Below are positions 26,244 to 35,670 of a stretch of DNA of 43,513 bases, one piece after another (within the stretch, counting starts at the first letter, position 1; every line of letters starts with the position of its first letter). A model generated the notes under the pieces. That model did not search any database. It worked only from the letters and a program-made list of their open reading frames with translations, and was not told the DNA's origin. The DNA lies in NCBI GenBank assembly GCA_020427145.1, contig JAGQOU010000089.1, positions 1 to 43,513 of the forward strand, in the 5' to 3' direction. The position numbers were made by a program, and so were the translations under genes. Source of the DNA: Planctomycetales bacterium. GTDB taxonomy: Bacteria > Planctomycetota > Planctomycetia > Pirellulales > Lacipirellulaceae.

Positions 26244-26601
26244 GGCGCGGGGAACTGGCAGCAGGGAGCAGTCGGCGGGGAAAGTTCCGGGAAGCCGCCA
26301 ATTCTAACGCGTTCACCCAGCAACTGCCCACCGCCGAAGCGCAGCGAAGGCAAGTTCTCGCAATACTCTGGTTGGCTCCCGAACGTCGGAGATCGGCATT
26401 CGACCGCAAATTGCAGGGCAAACATCCCTCGGCCTGTAGGGCCGAATTCACGAAAGCCCAGGGCGCACTGGGTCGGAAACACGATCGGTTCGGGAGCCCT
26501 GAAGGAGCGCGCTTCCGCCGGGTCGCCAATTCCCCGCGGGCCGCGCCGCCGCCCCTTTCCGGAATTTGGGCATTGTCACGAGCCCAACGCGCAATCGCAG
26601 C
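26244..26601. other. intergenic region upstream of phosphofructokinase gene
   Basis: This 358-bp gap holds a candidate repeat at 26374-26498 and otherwise GC-mixed sequence. It lies between two minus-strand genes. No coding frame is convincing. Confidence 0.55.
26374..26498. repeat. structured intergenic repeat candidate
   Basis: It is bounded by an 11-bp inverted repeat, GGCTCCCGAAC (26374-26384) and GTTCGGGAGCC (26488-26498), with inner hairpins TCGGCC/GGCCGA and CCCAG/CTGGG. It is AT-richer than its surroundings. It may be a MITE-like unit or a 5'-UTR structure of the PFK gene. Only one copy is in this window. Confidence 0.4.
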
Positions 26602-27618
26602 TCACAGCCACCCTTGCGCACGATACCACGCCACGGTGTCGGCCATCTGTTCTTCGACCGTTGCGGAGGGGCGGTAATCGAGTTGCCGGCGTATCTTCTC
26701 GTCGCTGCAGACCCAGCCCGGCGCGTAAATCTCGCGGACCTTGTCAAAATTGACCAGCGCCTGTTTGCCCCGCCACTGCGACACGAGTTCGGTCACGCCG
26801 CCCACCACCCAGAAGGCCGCTTTGGGCAGCGGCAGCGCCGCGACAATCCAACCAGCCGACGTGGCGCCCAGCCGACCAAACTCGCCGTAACTCATGTTGC
26901 GCTCGGCCGCCACATAGTACACGCCTTGGCCCGGCGCGGCGTCAGTCGCCCCCGGCGCAGGCAAACGCTCGCCGCGCACGGCGGCCTGCGTCAGCGCCGC
27001 ACACAGGTCCCCCGCGTACACCAACGACACGGGCCACTTCGTGAATCCCGGCGTGGGATGCACCGGAAACATCCGCATGCCGCGAAACATTTGCAGCGTC
27101 GCCTTGTCGCCGGGACCGAACACGATGGGCGGGCGAATGACCGTGATCGGCACCCGATCGGCAAACTCGGCCGCAGCTCGTTCGCCCGCCAGCTTGCTGC
27201 GGCCGTAGTGCGACACCGGCGCCGGGGGATCGTCCTCGCGGCGGGGCGACTTGAACGTCCCGGCTCCCCCCGCGGCCAGCGAACTGGTCATCACCAGCAC
27301 CGGCGGCGGGTCCTGGGCCGCGCACGTCTCGGCTACGATCTGCACGCCGGCGGCGTTGTCGCGGTGAAACTCCGCGGCATCGAGCGCCTTGGTTCGCCCG
27401 GCGAGATGAAACACGACGTCAACGCCGCGCAGCGCCGCCTGCACGCTCTCGGCATCCTGCAAACTACCGTAGGCGAGCGCTACGTCGAGCCGTTTGAGTT
27501 CGGCCACGTCGGACGTGGGTCGCACGAGCGCACGCACGGTCCACCCCTGGCGACAGACGTGACGAACGAGATTCGTCCCGACGAAACCGCTGGCGCCAGT
27601 GATGAGGCAGTGGGGCAT
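26602..27618 (-). CDS. NAD(P)-dependent epimerase/dehydratase (extended SDR)
   Basis: A 338-residue extended short-chain dehydrogenase. The nucleotide-binding GASGFVG is at residues 8-14, the HLAGRT region follows near 71-76, and the active-site YGRSK (Y138, K142) follows the Ser pair S112/S113. The C-terminal substrate domain is longer than in small SDRs. Family members modify nucleotide sugars or act on steroid-like or terpenoid substrates (3-beta-HSD-like). The ATG at 27618 is preferred over a frame to 27855 that adds 79 non-coding residues. It lies 266 bp from the divergent 1333-residue gene. Confidence 0.88.
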   Translation of the reverse strand: MPHCLITGASGFVGTNLVRHVCRQGWTVRALVRPTSDVAELKRLDVALAYGSLQDAESVQAALRGVDVVFHLAGRTKALDAAEFHRDNAAGVQIVAETCAAQDPPPVLVMTSSLAAGGAGTFKSPRREDDPPAPVSHYGRSKLAGERAAAEFADRVPITVIRPPIVFGPGDKATLQMFRGMRMFPVHPTPGFTKWPVSLVYAGDLCAALTQAAVRGERLPAPGATDAAPGQGVYYVAAERNMSYGEFGRLGATSAGWIVAALPLPKAAFWVVGGVTELVSQWRGKQALVNFDKVREIYAPGWVCSDEKIRRQLDYRPSATVEEQMADTVAWYRAQGWL

Positions 27619-27884
27619 GGCAAGCAAACGGGATAACGGGCAGCGGCCGACGAACAATGCTATCGCTGTATCGTGAAGGGCCGCGAGTCGCTTGAAAAGG
27701 GGCGCAGCACCGCCCGAACTCGCCAATCTGGGGCTGCGCCGCCCTCGGCCAATTGCGCAATTGCGACGGCGACGGCCATTTCTGGCGCCTAGACCGTCTG
27801 CCGGGGCGTCCCGTACCATGGAGCCGCTGCCTTGCTCGTCCTCCCCCGTAACCAATGTCGCCGCCGTGACCGCGCGCTGCGCCC

Positions 27885-30800
27885 GTGAAAAACCCCTGCC
27901 GACAACCTGACGATCGCGAGCGAGCGCTGCTTGAAGAAGCGGCCGGCTATCTCAACTTCTCCTCCGGGACAAGCGATACGCGGTTTCTCAATCGGCTGAG
28001 CGAGTTGTGGCGTTCGCTGGAGAGCGATCCTGCCGAAACGCCCGCGGTCGAGCGCTTTGCCGCGTGGCTCGGCGAGACCATCGACCGACTGGAAGCGACC
28101 GGCGGCGCCTTTGCCGACGTGACCCAAGCCCGCGGCGTCGTCTCGCTGCTGCCGGAACTGCTGGCGGCCTACCGCTTGTTTCACCGCGATCTGCTGCACC
28201 ATCAGCCGAACGAGGATCTGTGGCGGCCGTTCTTCATCGGCCGGGCGTGCGAGGCGCTGCTGCTGGAGGGTCCGCCGTGGGACGAGACGGATCGCATCCT
28301 CGACGGCGCCATTCATCGACTGAACGACTACGTCGGCTATCGCCCCGTGCCGCAACTCTCGGGCGACGCGCGGGCCGAGCCCTACCCGAACGAGTACGTC
28401 CGTCCCGTGCCGTTGTTCATTGCGGGGGCGGGCGTCGCCGCGGGTCGGTACGAGCGGCTGCTGTCGCGGGCGATGGAAATCCTGCGCTCGACCGACCCCG
28501 ACCTCTTGCAGCGCGCATGGTTCGATCTCGACCGCTTGGAGGAAATCTCGCTGGACCCGCGGGCATATGACTTCGATCACCCGGCCAATCGACGCCCGAA
28601 TTACCACTTTGGCATGTGGGATCCGTTTCAGATATCTGAGAGCGGCTACTACACGCGGTTCGTGCTGCAGCAGCTCACGCTCGACGCCTTGCTGAAGCGC
28701 TGCGAACAGAGCGGGCAGGACGAGGAGGATCACTTCGAAGAAGGCGCCGCGGTGTTGGCCGGCACCATGCTCATGGCCTCGGGCACCAGCGGCGACGGGC
28801 CGGGACGGCACGACTCCGAGACGACCCTCTCGACGCTGCTGCCCCATATCGCCGCCTATCGCGACGACTTCTACCAGCAGCAACTCGCCAAGACCGCCGG
28901 GCCGCTCGGCGAGCGACTGCGCGCCGAGGCCCAGAAGCGGCGGCAACCCTTCGGCGGAGCCCGGCAACACCTCAATCACGAACTCGCCCGCCGCCGCGCT
29001 ATGCAGCTGCAACGGGTCCACCTCGCGCTGCTCTTTGCGCGCATGGGACGCCGCGAAAGCGCCCTGCGACAAGCCGACGCTGTGCGCGTCGCGTCGGCGC
29101 GCATGCTCACCGCGATCTACTGCCGGCTGACCTCGGGGCACGACGCGCTCGATCGCAACGAACTCGCCACCGCGGCCGACAATCTGGCCGAAATCCAGGA
29201 GCTGCTCCACCGCGGCATTGAGTGCGGGGCCCTGGTCGACCCCTGGAACGTCGTCGGCTTCGCCGCCAACTACAGCCTGTTTCCCGCGTTGGAAAACACC
29301 GTACACGACTGGCGGGTCGACGAGCTGATCGAACTGGTCGAGCAGATCCTCGACCTGTGCGCCCGGGCGTGGAGCGAAGCGGCGGTCGTCGACGACTCGG
29401 CGCTGGAACAGAAGTTCAAGAAAATCCTCAACGACCTGGCCGGGTGGTGGGACCAATACGCCACCGCCACGGTCGAAGGCGTCCCGCGGCTGGTCGCCAA
29501 GGAAATCGAAGTCTCGTCCAACCTCGTGGCCGGGGCGCTCAACGCCTGGCACAAGTCGGGCGCCGCGGCCGGCGACGTCGGGTTCTGGGCGCTGTTCGTC
29601 GAGCAGTTCGATTCGTCCAAAGCGTTTCAACTGGTCGTCGAGGCCTTGCTCGATCACGGCGACGTGGTCGCGTCGCGCGCCCTGATGATGCAATGGGTGC
29701 ATCAGCGCTACCTCACGCCGCTCGACGACGGCGAGGTCTCCTGGCATCCGCTCGCGCTGCGGTGGCTCGCCCTGGTCGAACAGCAACAGCACGCCGACGG
29801 CGTCGATCGCTGGGACGAGGTCGCCAAGTTCTTTGCCTTTCTCGAAGCCAACGCCGAAGAGTACTGGCGGGCGCCCACCGAGCTGTTCGCCAACGACGGC
29901 CCCGAAATCGAAGACGACGACATCCCCTTTGGCGACGCCGACGAGGACGAGTACGACGACGAGGACGACGGCACGTACGGTGGCGACGACTTCTACGAAT
30001 ACGATTCCGAAGACAGCGCCTTTGAATACGACGAAGACGGTGGGGAAGAGGACGAGCTGTTCGGCGCCGCGTACGAGGAGATGGTCTACCGCGACAGCAC
30101 CGACGACGGCATCGAAGGCGATCTGGCCGACGACGGCTACGAACCGCTCCACAGCGAGTGGGAATACGAGGCCGATCGGCTGGAGCAACGGCTCGATTTT
30201 CTCAACACGGTCGCCCGACTGTGGAAACACTCGGCGATCACCTGGGGCGGCGCCGGCGAGGCGCCCGAGCGACGCGAGCTGCTCGACCAATGGCTGCGAC
30301 AGGCGGCCGCCAATCACCGGGGTTTGATCGAGCTGGTCGAAGACGTCCGCCAGCATAAGTTCTCCCCGCCCTCGGGGTCGCACGAGTCGTTGGTGGAATT
30401 CGACCGCCTGCGGACGATCAAAGAAGCGCTGGTGCAGAAGATCGTCGCCACCTGCGTCGACACCGCCGCGGCGGCCCGGCTGCTGATGACCACTCGCACC
30501 GACGCGGCGATCGCCGCCGCGGAATTCGGCGAGCCGATCGACGCCGTGTCGGTGCAGCTGATGCGGGCCGTGCTGGCCGGCGACCCGGAGGCGGCCCGAG
30601 GCGTGTGGAAGCCGTTTCTCGATTCGCTGCGCCCGCGACAACTGCTGTACATTCCGTATTCCCGCGGCGGCGAGCCGCGCAAAATCGTCATCGCTCGCGG
30701 CGTGCAGCGGCTCCTGCACGACCTGCTCAACTGGCTGCCCAAGCTCGGCCTGCTGCGCGAAACGTGCGAGTTGCTCGATCTGGCTCAGGACCTGGAGGGC

Positions 30801-31886
30801 GCCAATCCCGTGGGCCAGGGCGCGGTGACCGAGTTTGATCGCCTGTTTGAAACCGGCTACCAGGCCGTCGTCCGCGCGCTGGTCGCCGCGGCCGAGGCGT
30901 GGGACGAGCGGCTGCCCGCCGAGCAAGCCGACCAAATGCTTGTCGATTCGCTGCAACTGGTCACCGAACGGCAGTTGGAGCGGTGGCTCGCCCACAGTCG
31001 CACGCTGCGACTCAGCGTGGTCGAAAAGCTGGCCGATCCTGGCGATTGGCAGCGGTTCGTGCAATTCGTCGCCGACTATGGCGGCGACCTGTTCACGCAG
31101 AAGTTCCTCAGCCTGGGCAACCTCCGCGGCATCTTGCACCAGGGGGTCGAGGCCTGGATCGATCGCCTGTTGCGCGACGAGGAGCACGTCGAGAACCACC
31201 GCTTTCTGGCGGCCATCGACAATGCTATCCCCAAGCGGGTCGCGGTGGACATGCTCACCATCGCCATCGAAGCGGTGGTCGAAAACTATCGCACCTACCG
31301 CGACTACAACACCACGACCACCCAAAGCGATCACGGCGAAATGCTGTACGCCCTGGTCGACTTCCTGCGGCTGCGGGCCGGCTACGATCGCGTGGCGTGG
31401 AATCTCAAGCCCGTCGTGTGGGCCCACGAAATCCTCGTGCGGCACAATCGCAATCTCGCCGCCGAGATGTGGCGCCGCGCTTTCTCCGAGCGGACCGCCG
31501 ACGTGGCCGACGACCACGTCCGCAGGTTGACGGAGCTGTCGGCCGAGCACGGCATGCAACTGGCCACGATCAGCGACCGCGTGAGCGAGCGCTTCATCCG
31601 CCCGGCGATCATCGACCGCGTGCGCGCGATGGTCGCTCCGGCCATGCAGCGCGACGACAACGGCAGCGACGCGGCGTTTGCGATGCTCGAACGGGAGATC
31701 ACCGAACTGGCCAGCGAGCCCCACGGCGCCGGCCTCGACGTCCCCGACTGGCTGACCGCCCTGGAAGACGAAGTGACCGAAGCCCGCTCGCGGCTCACCC
31801 ACGTGTCGAGCGCCGACCGGCTGGCGCGCCGCATCGGACAGGTGCGATTGTCATGGGACGAGATCAATCGCCAGCTGGGCGAGTGA
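27885..31886 (+). CDS. giant helical protein of unknown function
   Basis: A 1333-residue soluble protein, the largest gene here. I do not recognise the family. It appears almost fully alpha-helical, rich in Leu, Glu and Arg, with repeat-like hydrophobic spacing. It has no signal peptide, membrane helix or nucleotide-binding motif that I could find. A very acidic linker covers about residues 670-760 (runs such as EDEYDDEDDGTYGGDDFYEY), splitting an N-terminal half (1-669) from a C-terminal half. The start is GTG at 27885, the first after an in-frame TGA; no good Shine-Dalgarno sequence is visible. Codon use is uniform. A long antisense frame is a shadow. It is flanked by an epimerase (divergent) and a glycosidase-like gene (convergent, 48-bp gap). 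Confidence 0.75.
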   Translation: MKNPCRQPDDRERALLEEAAGYLNFSSGTSDTRFLNRLSELWRSLESDPAETPAVERFAAWLGETIDRLEATGGAFADVTQARGVVSLLPELLAAYRLFHRDLLHHQPNEDLWRPFFIGRACEALLLEGPPWDETDRILDGAIHRLNDYVGYRPVPQLSGDARAEPYPNEYVRPVPLFIAGAGVAAGRYERLLSRAMEILRSTDPDLLQRAWFDLDRLEEISLDPRAYDFDHPANRRPNYHFGMWDPFQISESGYYTRFVLQQLTLDALLKRCEQSGQDEEDHFEEGAAVLAGTMLMASGTSGDGPGRHDSETTLSTLLPHIAAYRDDFYQQQLAKTAGPLGERLRAEAQKRRQPFGGARQHLNHELARRRAMQLQRVHLALLFARMGRRESALRQADAVRVASARMLTAIYCRLTSGHDALDRNELATAADNLAEIQELLHRGIECGALVDPWNVVGFAANYSLFPALENTVHDWRVDELIELVEQILDLCARAWSEAAVVDDSALEQKFKKILNDLAGWWDQYATATVEGVPRLVAKEIEVSSNLVAGALNAWHKSGAAAGDVGFWALFVEQFDSSKAFQLVVEALLDHGDVVASRALMMQWVHQRYLTPLDDGEVSWHPLALRWLALVEQQQHADGVDRWDEVAKFFAFLEANAEEYWRAPTELFANDGPEIEDDDIPFGDADEDEYDDEDDGTYGGDDFYEYDSEDSAFEYDEDGGEEDELFGAAYEEMVYRDSTDDGIEGDLADDGYEPLHSEWEYEADRLEQRLDFLNTVARLWKHSAITWGGAGEAPERRELLDQWLRQAAANHRGLIELVEDVRQHKFSPPSGSHESLVEFDRLRTIKEALVQKIVATCVDTAAAARLLMTTRTDAAIAAAEFGEPIDAVSVQLMRAVLAGDPEAARGVWKPFLDSLRPRQLLYIPYSRGGEPRKIVIARGVQRLLHDLLNWLPKLGLLRETCELLDLAQDLEGANPVGQGAVTEFDRLFETGYQAVVRALVAAAEAWDERLPAEQADQMLVDSLQLVTERQLERWLAHSRTLRLSVVEKLADPGDWQRFVQFVADYGGDLFTQKFLSLGNLRGILHQGVEAWIDRLLRDEEHVENHRFLAAIDNAIPKRVAVDMLTIAIEAVVENYRTYRDYNTTTTQSDHGEMLYALVDFLRLRAGYDRVAWNLKPVVWAHEILVRHNRNLAAEMWRRAFSERTADVADDHVRRLTELSAEHGMQLATISDRVSERFIRPAIIDRVRAMVAPAMQRDDNGSDAAFAMLEREITELASEPHGAGLDVPDWLTALEDEVTEARSRLTHVSSADRLARRIGQVRLSWDEINRQLGE

Positions 31887-31934
31887 AGTCGCACCGCCCG
31901 AGCCGCAAGGCACGTTTCGACACCAGCCCGTTGC

Positions 31935-33443
31935 CTACTGTTGAATGAGAAGTCGCTTCTCTTCGCCGCCCACCAGCTGCACGGGCAACCCTTCGTGAAG
32001 CTGCCGACCGGTCCAGCGGGCGGTCGTTCCGGCGGTGAGATCCTGCACGCGGTATTGCTCGTCGGGTTCCACCGTGAACCACTCGGGGATCGTGTTCATG
32101 CGGGGCCAATCGCGTTGAAACCCCATGAACTCCCGATGGCGGGGGATATCGAAGACCAGCTTGCCCGACCAATCGCGATCGGCCTGCATCACGATCGCCA
32201 AGCCATCCTCCGTCTCAACCGCCCCCAACTTCAAATCCTGTCGCCAGGGACGCGCGATCAGTCCGCGCGTGTGCATCAGTGCATGAATGATCGCGGTGCG
32301 AACGCCATTGGACTCAAGCTTCGACGTCCCCCACAGATGATCCTGTTGCGACGCGTAGACGATATTCTTCGAGACCTCCCGGTCGGCCCACGCGACGCCT
32401 TCCGGAACCGGAAGCCGATTCAACAGGTAGAGTCCCCCCTCCACGGAGTCGGCATACCCGTCGATCGCGTTGACTTCCCAGGGATAGTCCTTGTACAGCG
32501 GCTTCGCCAAACTCCGCAGCGTTCGTTCGACGCCTGGCGCGTAGACCGGTTCGCCGGCCGCCATGTCGTAGCACAGAAAAGCGACGTAGTTGTATCCCCA
32601 TCCATCGCTCAGTCCGCCCGGTTTTCCCAGCTCGTCGTACATCACGCCGTCTTCGTTGGTTCCGCGCTGGAGAATTGCATCCAGCATCCTCCGAATGCGA
32701 GGCAGATAGACCTGCGCCTGTTCGGGATTGTGCTCCGATTCGACCCCCACGAGCAGGCCCAGCCCGCCAATGATCTCGGAGCCGTGATCGCGGAGCCGCT
32801 GGGGCACAAAATCTCCTTCAAGCAGGTAGTAATTCGCTAATCGTTCAGCCCAATCGAGATACCTCTTCTCGCCCGTCATCGCATACAAGCGCGCCAGCAC
32901 TTGAATCTGTTCGCCGTTGACCTCGATGTTGGTTGATGGAATCCGACCATAGGGACTGTCGATCGTCGGGTTCCGCCAAATCTCTTCCTCCACGGCGACC
33001 AGCCGGTCAAACCATTCGTCCTTGCCGGTAATCTCAACAATCGCCACCAACCCGTCTTTGGCGTACTCGCTGCCGCCGAAGGCGTTCTGGGGATCGGCAA
33101 AGAACCCTTCGGCGCATCGGTCGATTTCCGCGTGCAGCGCCCCGCGAACGGGTCCGTTGAACGCGTCGAGATCAGTCAGCCACGCGGACCACGCCAGGAA
33201 CGGATAGCAATCGGCCCAAGCGTCCTGATAGTTGAAATGGCCGTCGGGATGATAGAGCCCCGCGTCAGGTTCGATCTTCTTGAGTGCGACCTCGTGCAGC
33301 CAGCGCTGCACCTTGCTGATCGTGCCGCTCGCCGCCTCTGCCGACGCCCTGGCTTTGTCAAAATCCGGACTTTCCGCGCCGCGCGCGATTGTCGCCGCGA
33401 CGCCCAGCAAGACGGCCCACGCAAACCGCTGCATCAAAGCCAT
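31935..33443 (-). CDS. secreted (alpha/alpha)6-barrel glycosidase/lyase-like protein
   Basis: A 502-residue exported protein. Signal peptide 1-22 after the ATG at 33443; a GGAGAAGAG purine run lies about 9 nt upstream. A TTG upstream at 33467 is less likely. The repeating helix pairs with motifs such as WADCYPFLAW, NIEVNGEQIQVLARLYAMTGEKRYLDWAERLANYYL and GWGYNYVAFLCYDM are typical of six-hairpin glycosidase folds (GH88/GH105-like hydrolases, polysaccharide lyases). A final 100-residue beta-rich domain contains VEPDEQYRVQDL. No catalytic residue can be assigned by eye. A role in degrading external polysaccharide is an inference. Confidence 0.7.
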   Translation of the reverse strand: MALMQRFAWAVLLGVAATIARGAESPDFDKARASAEAASGTISKVQRWLHEVALKKIEPDAGLYHPDGHFNYQDAWADCYPFLAWSAWLTDLDAFNGPVRGALHAEIDRCAEGFFADPQNAFGGSEYAKDGLVAIVEITGKDEWFDRLVAVEEEIWRNPTIDSPYGRIPSTNIEVNGEQIQVLARLYAMTGEKRYLDWAERLANYYLLEGDFVPQRLRDHGSEIIGGLGLLVGVESEHNPEQAQVYLPRIRRMLDAILQRGTNEDGVMYDELGKPGGLSDGWGYNYVAFLCYDMAAGEPVYAPGVERTLRSLAKPLYKDYPWEVNAIDGYADSVEGGLYLLNRLPVPEGVAWADREVSKNIVYASQQDHLWGTSKLESNGVRTAIIHALMHTRGLIARPWRQDLKLGAVETEDGLAIVMQADRDWSGKLVFDIPRHREFMGFQRDWPRMNTIPEWFTVEPDEQYRVQDLTAGTTARWTGRQLHEGLPVQLVGGEEKRLLIQQ

Positions 33444-33830
33444 GCTCACGTTCTCTTCTCCGCTCAAAATTTATCCACCGGAGGCAAGTCTCCAAGGACG
33501 CAACTCTTCCGACGATTCTGCCATGGTACACAAGCCCACCCCTCATGCGAGGCGGGCGTCGGGGCCGCTGCATTGGCCGTGCGTGACTCGCGTGCCGCGC
33601 GATCAATCGACACCTGGGGGTGACGAGAAAGGTCCATTTTTTTCGAACCGAGGCGAACGCGCTCGCGATAACCTGTGCATCGTCGGCCATACTACCGTCT
33701 GCTTGGGAACTGCCCTCATCACGCCGCCGTCGCGTGGGCAAAAAAAAGAGCGATTTGCAACGAGATTCTTTTTAAGGGCCGAGCGCCTCGTGCGTCTCAC
33801 CTCTTGGAACGCGGAAAGGCGGGGAAATGC
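33444..33830. other. divergent intergenic region with ECF-type promoter
   Basis: This 387-bp gap lies between the glycosidase-like gene (-) and the sigma factor gene (+). It contains the candidate promoter at 33706-33731, an A-run of eight at 33740-33747 and a TTTTT stretch at about 33770. No further gene is supported. Confidence 0.6.
33706..33731 (+). promoter_or_regulatory. candidate ECF sigma promoter (GGAACT-N16-CGTC)
   Basis: The -35 element GGAACT is at 33706-33711 and the -10 element CGTC at 33728-33731, with a 16-bp spacer, matching the general ECF promoter consensus. The sigma gene starts 99 bp downstream, so it could be autoregulated. Chance occurrence in GC-rich DNA is possible. 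Confidence 0.45.
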
Positions 33831-34394
33831 ATGTCGCAATCAGATCCTCGGCCGATCCCGCCAAAAACTCAGCCCGCCGACGAGGAGGCCGTCAACCGAC
33901 GAACAATCGACCGGCTGGTTGTCGACCACCTGCCGGCGGCTTTGGCATTTGCCCAGCGGCTTGCCGGCAACGCCGACGTCGCCGAAGACCTCGTCCAGGA
34001 GACGCTGTGCCGCGTGCTGCGGCAGTGGAAAAGCTATCGCGGCCAGGCTGCCTTCAAGACCTGGATGTTCCAGATCTTGTTGAACGCCGACCGCGATCGC
34101 CGGAGGCGGCAACGAAGCACCGACGACGTGCCGCAGGAACAACTGACAATTTACGCACCAAGCCCTCACCAGCGCGTGACGGCCGAGGAGCTTCGCGAAC
34201 AAATTCGCCGGGAGATCGCCCGCCTGCCGGACCGACAACGGGAGGTCGCGGTGCTGACCCTGGGCGAAGGCTATACGGCCGCTGAGTCGGCCGAGATTCT
34301 GGGAACCTCGGTGGCCAACGTGCAGACGTGCCTGCATTTGGCTCGCAAACGAATTGGAGCGGCGATCGGCCTCGACGACCTCGCCCCGAAGTGA
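33831..34394 (+). CDS. ECF-type RNA polymerase sigma factor
   Basis: A 187-residue sigma-70-family factor with only regions 2 and 4. Region 2 (about 32-93): LPAALAFAQRLAGNADVAEDLVQETLCRVL and KSYRGQAAFKTWMFQILLN. Region 4 (about 130-178): IARLPDRQREVAVLTLGEGYTAAESAEILGTSVANVQTCLHLARKRI with the helix-turn-helix. The start at 33831 has AAAGGCGGGG upstream; longer frames from 33675 are non-coding. It is the first gene of an operon: the next gene begins 1 bp after its stop. Target genes are unknown; an ECF-type promoter motif lies upstream. Confidence 0.9.
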   Translation: MSQSDPRPIPPKTQPADEEAVNRRTIDRLVVDHLPAALAFAQRLAGNADVAEDLVQETLCRVLRQWKSYRGQAAFKTWMFQILLNADRDRRRRQRSTDDVPQEQLTIYAPSPHQRVTAEELREQIRREIARLPDRQREVAVLTLGEGYTAAESAEILGTSVANVQTCLHLARKRIGAAIGLDDLAPK

Positions 34395-34395
34395 C

Positions 34396-35562
34396 ATGCC
34401 ACGACAAGATCTCCCACAATCGTCCGACGACAACGGCGACCAGACGCTCGACGAGTTGATTGCTCGCGCGCTGGCCGGCGACGGCGAACCGTTGCGGCTC
34501 GAACGGCTGCAGCAGTTTTGGGATCGCCAGTCCCGGCGGCGACGACGGCGATCGCTTCTGACGGCGATGACGGCCGCGGCAGCCTCGTTGTTGTTTGCGG
34601 GCTGGCTGATTGGTGGGCGTCGAACGGAGGCGCCCCCCTCGCCAGCGCATGTGGTCGAGCAACCTCTGCCGTCGCCGCGCGGACTGGCGTCGGCGGCGCC
34701 CGACGACGGAATGCCGACGACGAAACCCGCCGCTTCGCTCGCGGCGGGGCGACCGCCGACGGATTACGAGCGCTTGATGTTTTTCGCGCAAACCCGCTCG
34801 CCGCAGCCCCGGCGAACGCCCGACGAATTGCTGACTGAGGCGATCGACCGCCTGACGGCCAACCCGCAAGCGGATGTCCGCGACCTCACGGCTGACCTGC
34901 TCGCAAGCGATGGCGCGGACCCTGTGCGTCACGACTGGCAAGCGAAATTGCTGGCGGAGTTGCCCGACTCTGCGGGCGCACGTCGGGTGGCGGTCTGTCG
35001 CTTGCTGGCGGTCTATGGATCCGAGCGAGCAACGCCGGCGCTGCTGCAGGTTGCCGCCCGCGCGGGCCACCCTGCGGAAGTGCTGGACGCCATCGAAGCG
35101 ATTGCGGGCGTGGACCGCTGGCCGGCCATCGCCCGCCAGGCGCCGGACAGTCGCACGCGCCAGGCGATCGCGCAGCGTCTGCTGAGGGCCGACGCGGAAG
35201 GGGCGCTGCTGGCGTTTGTGGCGATGATCAACGACGAGACGCTGCGGAGCGACGCGCTCGCCGCCGCCCGGGACGAACAACAACTGCCCGTCCCGCGACT
35301 GCTGGCGCTTCTGGATCATGAACAAGCCTGGGTGCGACTCGCGGCCGCGAGGACGCTCGGCGAGACAAGCCGTTGCGAGATGACCGAGGCCCTGATTGCC
35401 CGCATTCGGAACCGGCCCTCCGGCTCGAAAGAAGCCTGGTTTGCGCTGCTCGCAAGCCAGTGCGAAGCCGCGGACGAGTTCGTCGCCCGCGCCGCGCGAG
35501 ACCCGCACTTGTTGGGACAGTTGAACAACGCCCGATTGCAGTGGTCGCGAACGATTCAGTGA
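34396..35562 (+). CDS. membrane-anchored HEAT-repeat-like protein, possible anti-sigma factor
   Basis: A 388-residue protein with a cytoplasmic N-terminus (1-52, ending in an RRRRRR run), one membrane helix (53-74), a Pro/Ala-rich stretch, and helical repeats (about 120-385) of HEAT type, for example TPALLQVAARAGHPAEVLDAIEAI and ALLDHEQAWVRLAAARTLGE. The gene starts 1 bp after the ECF sigma stop, the usual place of an anti-sigma factor. The short cytoplasmic part (DQTLDELIARALAGDGEPLRLERL) could bind sigma. It lacks a zinc-finger anti-sigma motif. Role inferred from position only. Confidence 0.75.
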   Translation: MPRQDLPQSSDDNGDQTLDELIARALAGDGEPLRLERLQQFWDRQSRRRRRRSLLTAMTAAAASLLFAGWLIGGRRTEAPPSPAHVVEQPLPSPRGLASAAPDDGMPTTKPAASLAAGRPPTDYERLMFFAQTRSPQPRRTPDELLTEAIDRLTANPQADVRDLTADLLASDGADPVRHDWQAKLLAELPDSAGARRVAVCRLLAVYGSERATPALLQVAARAGHPAEVLDAIEAIAGVDRWPAIARQAPDSRTRQAIAQRLLRADAEGALLAFVAMINDETLRSDALAAARDEQQLPVPRLLALLDHEQAWVRLAAARTLGETSRCEMTEALIARIRNRPSGSKEAWFALLASQCEAADEFVARAARDPHLLGQLNNARLQWSRTIQ

Positions 35563-35658
35563 AAGCGATTGGACAGACCTGCAGCGACGGCGAGCGCCGG
35601 GGCGCGGGGCGCACGGCATTCGGGGCGCTGCGGGCGTGACTTTGGGTTCTTAACTCTT

Positions 35659-35663
35659 GGAGG
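35659..35663 (+). promoter_or_regulatory. Shine-Dalgarno site deciding the secretin-like start
   Basis: GGAGG (followed by A) lies 1 nt before an ATG at 35665 and 7 nt before the ATG at 35671. The spacing favours 35671. Confidence 0.75.
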
Positions 35664-35670
35664 AATGGCA

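Noticed and set aside
27789-31802. A 1337-codon open frame antisense to the giant gene
   Set aside because: Long antisense frames are common opposite GC-rich genes; it has no start site of its own and its protein is compositionally odd (many Val-Val-Gly, Gln-Arg runs).
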